DNA of 64,000 nt from Aculops lycopersici (taxonomy: Eukaryota; Arthropoda; Arachnida; Trombidiformes; Eriophyidae). Within the stretch, counting starts at the first letter, position 1. Every line of letters starts with the position of its first letter. The DNA lies in NCBI GenBank assembly GCA_015350385.1, contig WNKI01000002.1, forward strand, positions 7,183,165 through 7,247,164, written 5' to 3'. The notes below the pieces were generated by a model. It ran no database searches, had not been told where the DNA came from, and saw only the letters and a list, made by a program, of their open reading frames with translations. Shown piece after piece: positions 22,339 to 34,000 of this stretch. The position numbers were made by a program, and so were the translations under genes.

Positions 22339-24955
22339 GTGAGTGATATTCCTGCATTATAAATCTAATCTAGTTTGGATTCAGTCTAATCTGATGTGAT
22401 TCGATTTAATTTGATTCTATCTGATCAATCATTTCGGTGGTCATCTCGAATAAACTAACTCAATCAATCAAATACCATGCTCACAATATCACCAACAGGT
22501 ATGGTCACCGACATGAGCAAGCCTACGGCTGTCGCTCGCCACCAGCGTGTCACCACAACCACGTCGCGCGGAAATGAACTTGAGAAGACTCAAGAGGTTT
22601 TCGAGGAGATGACTCGCATCTTGGCCAAGAAGTAAGTAGGAGATATGTTTGCCAAGCTAACTCTTTTTCAGTTGACTGGCTGACCAACTGAAAACCCAAT
22701 GAAAGTCGAGCTCGACAACAAGCAACTGAGATTCTTACCTGTGGGCAAGCGATCCTTGCTCTCGAGGAGATGGAGAGCGAGATGAGACAAGCGGAGGGCG
22801 ACAATAGGTTGTTGCCATTGTGTTTGCCTTGAGTTGGGCGAGGGACCTTTTTTGCAGTTGGTCAATTTCCTCTCGCTCCTCTTCATCGCGCTTTGGATTA
22901 GCCATTGTGTGCCCAGCGCAAGCGAGTGAGGATGATACACCAGCGGCAACAAGTGGCCGGCTCGGTGGTCGTCTTTGCTCCGTTTGTGTTGCTGCCAGTG
23001 GTTGCTGTTGGTCAAGCGGCGGTGGTAGGGAAATCGATTGCATCTGCTACGTTGAGAGCCGCTACCATTCAATTGCAGCTCCAGAAGTTTTAGTTTCAAT
23101 GGGACTCGAGACGAGCAGTGGAGAGAAGACGCCATGTAGAGAGTCGAGAAAGAGGGAGAGTTAGTGAGATGAGCAAATGCTAGCCGCCGCCGCCACCACC
23201 ACCACCAACGACGACGCTGCAAGCTCGTCGTCATTTTCCATTCGACTTGCTCTAGCTGTCAAATTTCCTGATCTATTGCCGGCAAGGTTTCCGGCTAAAC
23301 TTGCCCCAGACCAGCGTCTAGCTTTCGGCCGGCAGCAGTTAGCCGGAAGTCTGGGCGAGGATGGTCGATGACGATTCTTGGGTTGCCCGTGAATCGTCCT
23401 CACCGTTGTCCTCAGACGCCGGTGCCGTTGAGTCGGTTGCGTTGGCTCGCCGTAGGTGCGAACCAAAGCAAAGTTTCCGGCCGGGTAGTCGGTCAGGTGA
23501 TCGGAAGTTGGTTGGTTCATCGAGCCACAGGTGGTTGAGGGAGAGCCTTGCGCTGTCGTCACCTCGAGGCGAAGGTGGAAGCAACAGGCCAATAGAAGAA
23601 GGCGAGCAATTAGAGCCAAACACAAAAGCTCATCAGTGTGTCAGTTGACTTGGTTCCTTTCACTGTCTCCGTCGTCGTCGTCAGTCGAGAAAAGAAACTT
23701 AGACGCTCGCTGGTGGGTTAGTGAAAAGTGAGCAGCGCCAACGGTAACTCACCTGTCGACTGCTCAACACAACGCAACGCAACGCAACGCAACGCAACGC
23801 AACGCAACGCAACGCAACGCAACGCAACGCAACTCATCGAGCTTAATGCTAATGGTCGGCGACGGCGTCACTCTTCTTGTCTTCTCTCCTCTCCTTGTCT
23901 CTTCCCGTCGCCATTGAGGCGCCGGAATGGTGGCAAGAGCTTTGCTCTCTACGTCCAACAACAAGCCGACCGGTCGCTTGCTTGTCCCTCGAGTCCGGCA
24001 TTGCGACTAATCAGCTGCCGCGCTGAGACGCCAGTGCATAGTACAGCACAACTCAACTGCTGAAACACCTGCGACTTCCGTTGTGACGTCAGCAAGCTGG
24101 CCGGCTGGCGGGCTGGTCGGTCGGTCCAGTTGGTTGAGTTAGTTTGTTGACCAGCTCAAACTTCAAAGTTGCATGTTGTTGTCAATATTACAATTTGAAT
24201 GTTGAATGCGAGCGCACAAAAAACTCATTCTCTCACTCTCGCCGGCCACCCAATTGATCGGCCAAAAGACACTTGTTGCCCTTTTGGTACATCTAACCGG
24301 CTAGCCGGTCAACAGGACCCCTCGTTTGGCCAGAAAGTTGGGCGATGAAGTTTCAATTGAATAGAAGCTTCAACTTGATTATCGCGCACCACGAGCCGGC
24401 CGGCCAGCCAACAGGTTGTCGAGATCTTGCCCGCTGCTTTCGCTGCTCCTGGCTAGAGACAGAGAGGGGAACTCGGCTGGTTTTTTGGACGCGCGCTAAT
24501 TATTTTGCACCGCCAACCAAGTGACTCGCTGGCTCGTCGGGCCGTGGCACGAGTTAAGTTCAGCTTGAACGTTTTCCTCCGACTATAATGATGGCAGTTG
24601 CTCACTTTAATTCGTTGCCGCTGTTACTATTACTAATACTAGCGCCACCACGACCATCAGGCAACCAAATGAGCACATCCAAATGAAAGGCAGGTAGACA
24701 GACGGACAGACAAACGAACCGACAAAATCACTTACTGAACGACTGGCCAACAGTGCGAGCCGACTGATTGGATAGCGCCATTGAAAACGGACGACCACTT
24801 GTTGTCGCAACAGCGCTATTGAGGCTGCCGATTCTGATGCGGCAGCCAGATAGTAAAGGCAGCCGCCAATAGCCACGCTGGCCAAACTAAACAGGTGGAC
24901 CATCACGGTCGCCGTTGCTCTCATTAGGCGGCGAGGTGAGCGAACGAGAAAGAGT

Positions 24956-25010
<55 letters not shown>

Positions 25011-28000
25011 GAGAGACGAAGCGTCGTCGTTCGTACGTCGTCGTCGTCTATGTCTACGTTCGTTCGTTACGTTCTACTCTACTACTACTTCTTCTTCGTT
25101 GTTCNNNNNNNNNNNNNNNNNNNNAGAGAGAGAGAGAGAGCTAGAGCAAAGCTGTCCTTTGATCGTCGTCGCCATTGCTATCGTTGTTTACGTCATCATC
25201 ATCTTCTCTTGTGTCGAGCGAGTTGTTGGCCAGCTAGAAAAGGAGGATGCGAGTAACGTAAAACCCGGTTGTTGAGCTAACGGCAACGACGACGATGGCC
25301 ACTGTGGCGCCGGCACAACAATGCAAGCATTTGCGTGCAAAATATACATTTGAATGAATGGCATTGGCCTTTTCTCTATTCGCCTGGCCATCCATCTACC
25401 TATCTCTTCCCCCCTTACCTCATCTCATCTCGTTGCGTAACGTTCCGTTGCGTTACGTTGCCATCGCAATATGCAAGCTCGGCACAGAGCCTGTATATTT
25501 TATTGTCGTCGAACTGCAGCTGAGACTAAACCGGCACACGGCGACGCGAGAAAAGGAAGAGAAAGAGATCAGCTTGCCAGCTAGCCTGCTAGCAATAAAC
25601 TGGAAGTTGGTGCAGGTATTTGTGGCTGGACACTTAGTATCAACAAATGGAGCTTGGCGATAACAATGAACGCTGGCCATCTTGAATGCAATGTTGCAAA
25701 TATTATGACATCAAACTTCTTTGCTCACCACCTTCATCGACGCTGCTGTCGCTGTTGCTTTGTAACCGCTTCCTTTGGAGCTGCTACCAAAACTACCATC
25801 GCCACTTACAAAACCACTACCACCAACGACCAAGACGAAGCCAAGTGAGCAACAGAGATATAAATTGAGACGACAAAAAACTTGCCAGTTTGTCGCCATT
25901 CAGCGTTCAATTTGTTGTCGCATTTGCTTTTGCCACTTGTTGTTGCCAATTTGTTTATCTTTTCCCTTGGCTTACTGCACAGCTTATTCGCTCTTGGACC
26001 ACTCGCCAATATAAGAAACCACAAGAAGAAAAACTGGCCGAGAATTGGAGTGAGGGAGAGACTTGAAGATTGAATTATTTAGTGGCTCGACTCGCTCGGT
26101 TTGCAGGTGTGATTCACTTTGTTGCCTAATTTTCCCACGATCTTTTGGCCAGCACCACAACTTGACATTGACCCTCCAGTCCAATTTTTCCTCTCGAGTT
26201 AATCTCTCGCTTTCTTTGAAAACCGCTGCTCTCTATTTCTCTTTGCACATATTACTATTAACGTCTCAAGTTACAAGAAAAAAAATCAAAGAAAACTAAC
26301 AATCAACTCTTCTTCTGTGTGAAATTCAATCCCAATTTACATTTTGAATACCAAAAAAAACAGTCTCACAAACACAATTCACGCGCGACTCGTTCGTCCC
26401 ACCGGAAGCAGACGCATTGGCACTGATGCAACAAGTGGATCGGCAACAAGTGGAGCTGAGCCGGAGACCCTCGAGTCAAGTTCGAGTGAAATCTTGGAAC
26501 ACGTAGACACGAACCAGATCTTGAGTCGCATTGATTTGCACGCATCGGGCGCCAGGCACGCGGTTAGTCGTTGCGAGGAGGATCAAATGATTGTTTGCGA
26601 CCCCAACTTTCCCTATCGACACGCAGATGGAAGGTGTAACAATTTGCAACACCCAACTTGGGGAAAATCAAATACCTGTTTCGCTCGCCTCCTTCCGGCC
26701 GACTACTCGGATGGCCAATCGGCGCCGCGAATCTCAGTAACGGGACACCCACTGCCGAATCCCAGAATTCTATCGGCCATTGTGCATCGGGACTTCAACT
26801 ATCCGGCAACCTACACGCATTTTGTTATGCAATATGGCCAATTCTTTGCCCACGACATTGCGTTTACGCCCAGCTCAAGAACGAGTAAGTATATTGTTCA
26901 TTTATTTTATTTTATTCCCACACTTTTTCCCTTCCCCTTCGTTTATACACACTTCTTCCTATATACATATTTGAATCATTGAGTCGTCTCCTGCAATTTT
27001 ATAGCACAGTTTCACAAGGTTGACTGCAAGCGATTGGTCGGTAGGCGCAGTGCTCACCCCAAACTCGAAAAAAGAGAAACAGTGACCACCTGTTGCAACA
27101 TCGGCAGCACCGCTCCTCACCTGGCCGCTCGCTCTGGTCACCTGATCACGATTTTGTCTGTGAGCAAGTGTGTTTCAGGTGAATTAAACAGTGCATTTAC
27201 ATACTGAAACATTTGCTACCTGCTCCTCTGTGTTTATCCTCGGCGACCGCAGCAACAACGAGAGGAGCTTAGCAAAGATTGGCGAAGATACCTGATGCTG
27301 ATTGTTATTATTATTATTATTCTCCTTCTTATCATGATTACTATTATTGCGCCACAGAAGACCGAGACTTGAGGTGTACACTTTCTCTCCACTTTTTCCA
27401 TTCCATCTCCTCTCGTCTGTCTCTTAGGTTATCTACATCTACCCGTTACTTTTGTACTCTTTGCAAGAGAACCAACACGACCAACCGATAGACTAAACAA
27501 ACTTGAATTTATTGACTCCACTTACCTCAGTCTCTCTCTCTCTCTCGCTCTCTTGTTTGCCTTGTCTTCCTTTGACTCATACATTGACTCGTACATTGAC
27601 TCGCTCATTTCAGATTACTAGCCAGAAAGTGTAGAGAATTGATTTAGTAGCGAGAGGAGAGAAACTCATCATTATGCAACGGCAACTTTCTAGCCGAGAA
27701 CCACCAAATTCCTAAGTGAAAGGAGTTTTACCTGTTGTTCGCAAATGCAAACGACCGGCCAGTCGATGAGCACAAAATTTGTTGCATCATTTAACCCCAA
27801 TTGAGAGGCAAGACGTTTATTGCTTCTCTCACGATGCGAGCAAATCCAATCGAACCAACCGTTAGATTTTCTAACGGATCAAAAACTACTCCGAAAGAGC
27901 TATAAAGTCAGTTGATTGTAGTGATTTCGCGTCTTGCTAGTCGAATCGAATCCAATCAGTTTAGGTAAATCGAAAGGGAAATGTCTGGAGTGAGACGTAA

Positions 28001-31000
28001 ACGTTCACTCCTTTGACCAAGTAGACTTTGTATTAGTGTGTATTTAAAAATAGGCGACGGCAACCTGTAGTTAAGTTCCCAACGGTGGCCCGAGATTATG
28101 ATGAGTTTGTAAATTTTAATTTCAATTCCGATTTGCAAGTTTCTCTTTGGAGTTTCTTGTTCCAATTGATTTTTAACATCTGCGTGATTCAGGCAACAAA
28201 CAAGCGCAAGCAGGCAAAGTTCATTGGCATTTGACTGGTTGCTTGTCCGAGTTGAACTTTAAACCTGTTTGTAAGCCATACGACAAACATTTTATTCTGT
28301 TCTATTCAAATTAAAATACTAGACGAGCGAGAACCAAATAACCGCGGAAATCAATTAGGCAAATCGATCGTCGCCCAATCGCCTACTCATTGACTCCCTC
28401 TTTTCTCGTGTCCATTTAACAGTCGCCCGTGTGATTTGCACACCACATCAAAACAATTAAAATAAATTAATTGATACAGAGTTAATGTCGTTTGCAGTTC
28501 TGATACCGCTGATTGAAACTCTCACTCATTTAACTGGCAAATGATGATGCTGATGAGATTAGATTAGATAGGATGCGATGAGAATTGAACCATCGGCGCC
28601 AACAAAAGCTTACCACCAATTGCCCGTCGTATTGGCGCCTCTCCTCTCTTTTACTCTCTGCAAGCTCGTCCATCGTTTCCGGCGCGAGGATGGCGCCCTG
28701 GAAAGTGAGTCGCCGCGCTCGGTTTACAGTGGAACTAGTTAGTAGCTCGCCTAGATCCGTAGAGATTTTAGGCCGGTCCATTCGGACACAAGCGGAAAGA
28801 GCTAGAGAGGCAACAGGTGATGGCATTGAGAGAGGCTGTTGCTTGCAAGAGAAGGAGAAAGTTGGTGCTGCCAATGACAGTAGTAATTGTCTTTTGCATA
28901 AGCGACTCAGCTGGCGCTCTGTCCTGCATGTTGAGTTGGAGTTACTGCAATCTTTGCGCGCCTATCCGGTTGCCAGGCAAGAGGCGTGCAACTGTCTGTT
29001 GCTCGGCCGTCGTCGTCGTTGCTTTCGTCGCGATAAGCCAACAGGAAGCGCCAACTAAGTAGGCAACGGAATAAGTTGGCCGGGAGCCGATGAGCTAGTT
29101 GCTATTGCTGTTGCTGTTGCTGTTGCTTTTGCTGCTGCCTATGCCGCTGCAGCATATGCCAAGCTGGACTCATGAGCAACGCCAATTCATTGCTGCAGTC
29201 AACCAAGCAACTGGATCTTGAATACTCTTCTTGCCTCATCGGCCTTAGTTTACATGCGAGGCCTCAGCTTACAACAAGCAACAAGTTGCCAGAACTAACT
29301 TCTTGATTTCGCTAACTCGTTGGCCGGCTGACTGGCTAGCTAGCTTGCCAGCTCTCTGGTCAGCCAACTACCTGTTAGCGGGCAGAGAGCGCGCGTTGAG
29401 CAAGGCGAAAACAATGGCCACCTGTTGTCGCTGAGTCACTCGGAAGATTTTACACTCTCTCCTCTTTGCTTGTTGTTGTTGCTGTTGCAGCTGCTGTCCG
29501 CTGGACGGTCGCCGCTCGTCGGCTAGCCCACAGCTCACATTTTCTATCTCCGTCGCTCTCTCTCCCTCCCTCTCTCTAGCTTGCCGTTTTCTCCGTTGCC
29601 TTGATCGGAAAATAAGCTTGCAGGGCGGATGGGATGGAATGGAGTTGAGGAAACTGCATCGAGAAAGCGCCTGGGAGCAATCGCGCGCTGGATTCCCAAC
29701 TGCGAATCAAAGGAGCGCACTGGAATCGGGCAACGTGAGTTCTCTAGCAAAGATCGTGAACATAATCGCCTGCCTCTAAAGTGTACTTATGTTTCGTAAC
29801 TCAACTCGAGGTAACGCAACGCAGCGTTCGGTTCCGTTACATAACGTACGCTCCATCGTATGGACAACACCAGCAACAACAACAACCTGACGACCACGAC
29901 GACCACGATGATGATGATGATGATCATGCTGATGTTCATCATGATCATCATGATGATGGCGGATGATCACCATAATCTGAGTGCCGATGTCGTCGCCGAG
30001 GATGGTTGAAGTTTATTGTTGTAGTTACCTGAGCTCCTCAGGTAACCGCTACCACTACCACTAACTCCGCTACTACAGCAACAATAAACCGCTTGCCGGC
30101 TGGCTTAGCGTTCGCACTGGAGTATCCGCCGAGAACAAGTGGACTGTCTGTGTGTTTAATCAAAACGGAACGGCCGCAAATCAAAACTTAGCTGCTGTCG
30201 CCTCGAGTCTCTGGTGGTCACCCGTTTCTCTCTTGCTTTTTAAGTTCGGTTTTGAGCTCGCTCAACATGGACGCGAAGATGGACGAGCGACAAGTGGTTA
30301 GCGAGCTTGGTGGCGGCGACATCAGGTTGAGGTATTGGCCATAAGGCTCGCCATTCATTCAAAACGAAGTTAGCTCATGTTTGCTGTTGCTACTGCCGGC
30401 GTCTCCGTGGTAGCGGTTTTCGTTATTGTTGTTGTTGGTTGTTGATGTTGTCGATGGTGTGGTTGTTGCTAGCATACGAAAGAGAAGGAGAAGATGGCCA
30501 AGCGAGCGGGTGGCTATCGATCATCATTGCATTTGAATGGCAAGCTGACTTGTGTTCACGCCAGCCACAAGCCGACAGACAACCTGTTGCCTCTGGCTAA
30601 AGCAAATGTAAGCTCGCGGTTGTTGTGTGTGCGTTTGCTTGCGCGCCACAGCCGCCGCCTGCTAATAATTGGCAATTTGTCATATTTCACCTTAGACTTG
30701 AGTTACGATTGCAAAGACCAAAGGGTTAAAACTGAAAATTGAACACTAAAGTCTGAGCAGCCCATTAGACTTCCAAGCAAATAAAGCTTCTCTCTCGCTC
30801 GCTCGCTAGGTTGCCCACGCAAATGGAAACTATTTTCTTTGCCTCACTGGTGCTGTAGCCAGTCATCGCGAGTGGCCAACACTTACTTTCACTCTCACTC
30901 TCGCTACGGAATGTCCAACTCATGACCACTTGTTGCCTACACTCACTCTACTCTCTTCCCCTTCCGGAAACTCTTTTACCTTTATATCAGTACCTCCATT

Positions 31001-34000
31001 CAAGTAAACTAACCATCTTTCCTCTATACGCAAAATCCGAATACCAAATATCCTTGAAACAAAAAAAAACCAACACTCATGCAAACAGAAAACGGACAAA
31101 TGATTCAGTGCTGTCCCATTGAACCCGACTCGCATCCTCAGTGTTTCCCCATCCTGGTTCCCGCCGACGATCCCTTCTACAGCAACTGGGAGGAGTCTTG
31201 CTTAAATTTCGTTAGGACTGCAGTGTGTCCGCGCTGCCGCTTGGGACCTAGAGAGCAAATGAACCAAATCACCTCGTTCATTGACGGATCACAAGTTTAC
31301 GGTTCGGCGGCAAATGAGACGGCCGCTTTGTGGACCAAGAGCGGGCCCGCGGGCCGCATGCACGTTAGCTTGGACGAGGCGGGCCGCGAGCTGCTCCCGC
31401 ACTCGGCCGACCCCTCTAACGATCAGTGTTCCGATGTCGAGAAGCGCCAGCTCTGCTACCGGGCAGGAGATAGGCGTGTCAACCAGCACCCAGCTCTGAC
31501 TTCGGTGCACGTGATGTGGCTGAGGCAGCACAATAGAATTGTGAATGCGCTCAAGATGGTAAATCCCCATTGGAACGGCGACCGCTTGTACCAGGAGGCA
31601 AAGTAAGTTTACTCTTTACCCATGTGTTTCTTTTGAACAAACAACAACAACAACAACAAGTAACCACTTGTTGATTTCTGATAGGAAGTGCGCGAGTCAT
31701 TGTTAGGCTACCGGCGACCTTCGCTTTACATGCCCTCAATCTTGGTTAGCACTGAAGTTGGCAAGCTAGCTTGACGTGATCAACACTTGAGTTTGCTCCC
31801 AGCGTCGAAACGAGACTGCTGAATTCTCTGTAAAATCAAGGGACAAGGAGTAACGGTGGTTCTCTTTGTACATGCAGGGTGTAGAGGTCAAGACTATCGA
31901 CGAGCGATTGTGACGACAGGTTGCTATTCATTTGATTGCCATTCGACGCGCTCACTGTTTAGAGCGAGAAGTGATTCGATCGAATGCTACTGCAAAAGAG
32001 CTCCACGAAGACTAAAGCAACTTGTAGTTTCAATTTCGCCTTAGTTTTACTAGAGCGCTTGGCTCTAGTGTTTTTCAAGAGGCAGTTGGTGACGTAACTT
32101 GTCGATTGCTCGAAGCGGCTCCAGCTCGTAGATCTCAGGTAGGCACGCGACCTGAGGTCAGCTCCTCTGTTTTGCTCGCTCACCCACTCACTCGCTTGCT
32201 CGCTTTTGAGTGATCCACTTGTTGCTCTCTAACTTTCGACCATTCAACTGCTGACGTCCGATTAGCATCTCTGAAACAGATCAAGAGCAAAGCGTCTAAT
32301 GATTCACTTAACTAGATTACTGTGCAATAGAAATTTTCCTCAATGCCCAATCGACTGGAGTTAGAGACAAGTTCAAGTTTGACTCTCTTTCTCTTTGGCC
32401 AGCTAGTCTCTATACTTCTTCGTGTATCCTCTTTTGTTACCATGAAATTTTCATCTATCTATCGAAAGTTTACTCGACTTCCTTGGGTTTGTTGCTACAG
32501 GAAACTCTCGTTGTAAGTTGCAAGCAAGAATCAAGTCGAGTTCAAGTGGTAGTTTAGCGAGCATTCGAGTTTTGAACTGTCGAAAGTGAACCTAAGAACT
32601 CGAGACGAGCTCAACTCTCAAATTAGGTTCCGAGTCCAAATATCTCGCTATTTTATGTGCGGATCCCGTTTCATTGTTTTCTCGAGAGAAAGTTGGTCGT
32701 TCAACGAGAAACGTGTGGTTTCTCTCTCATGAGGGTTCCGCTTTCCTCGCCGCCGCTTCTTCTGCCGCCACTAAAGCTGATGCTGCTGCTGCTACATCTC
32801 TCATGGTTAGCCTAATTAACCCACTACATGGGCGACCACATTTGAGTTGCACGCAACTGGATGGTTTCAAATTGGTCATTCATGTCGTGCTGCGTTTTCC
32901 TTTCGACTTTGCGAATCCACTTCGATTCTTCCGAGCCTCGAGAAAAGCCTCGAGAATTCGAAGCTTTTCTTCGAAGCGAAAGAAGTAAAGAGATTGCGTG
33001 AACAAACACGAGATCCCAGTCTAACCAGCTAAGCTAAGCTAGTTTTTTACCTGCCCAACAAGTGAGCCGATCGACAAGTAGTCGGGATCAACTAGCAACT
33101 CAATGGATTGTCATCAACATATCAAAACTAAACCCAAATCCTCGGAGCGAAACCTCCTGGTCCAATTATCGGTCAGAGACAGGAATAGCTGGCAAGATCC
33201 CATCTTATTACACTTGCGAGCAACTAAAAACCGGTGGCCAAATTAAGCTCGTAACTAGAGTGAGAGTTTGTGTGCAACTCCGAGTGGTTGGTGGCCAGTT
33301 TAAAGAGTCAGTGGTGTAGTTGGTCTCACTAGGTAGCTAGTTAGCGGCTCCAAAATCTTCGTGGCTGCCAGTCACTCAAATTTCTTCCAGGCGACCGAGG
33401 AGTGGGATACCTGACAGCAACCTGTTGCGTCTCACGCTCCTACCTGCTTGCTTTGACTAGACAGGTTAACTCAACTCGTAGCCTCGACTAATCTCCCGGC
33501 GAGCAAACAATCAACTTGCAACTTCCTTCTAGACAAGCGTCTACTTATTTACTTCTCGTCGGATGAATGAACTACAATCGCCACGAACCTTGAGGTGAGA
33601 GGTTAAAGCGAAGAGGAAGTAGCATTCCTTTCTCATAAACTGCGTTGCAGTTGGAGCTCCGAGTTTTGGATTATCAGAAAAAAGAGAGAAAATTTCTACT
33701 ATCATTTGGAACGCCAGCTTGCTCACAGACTTCCGGTCCATCACTTCGGCTGGATGGCGCGCCGCAAGCAAGATCCAATTTCCGATATATCTAATCTAAG
33801 AAAGAAAGTTGGAGTTGGATAATGGCGATCAGGTGGTTGACGTTGGGCGCTAAGGTAACAATGAGCTGCGAGCGAGCTCCTTGGTTGGCCGTAGCCACAA
33901 GACTAGCTGTGCTTTTGATATCAGGCTGAAACCACTTGTTGAATGGGCAGCTGCTGTGGCGACGGCGGCATCATGGGGTATCGTTGGTTGCCCAGTTGCA

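Larger units (their letters stand above)
22632..26363 (+). other. Peroxidase intron 2, with assembly gap
   Basis: This 3.7-kb intron contains a pentanucleotide array, a long AG run and a 20-base gap. The minus strand carries donor-like CAGGTRAG words at 22734 and 23748. Longer reading frames inside are low-complexity or mutually overlapping, and none is supported as an exon. Confidence 0.6.
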
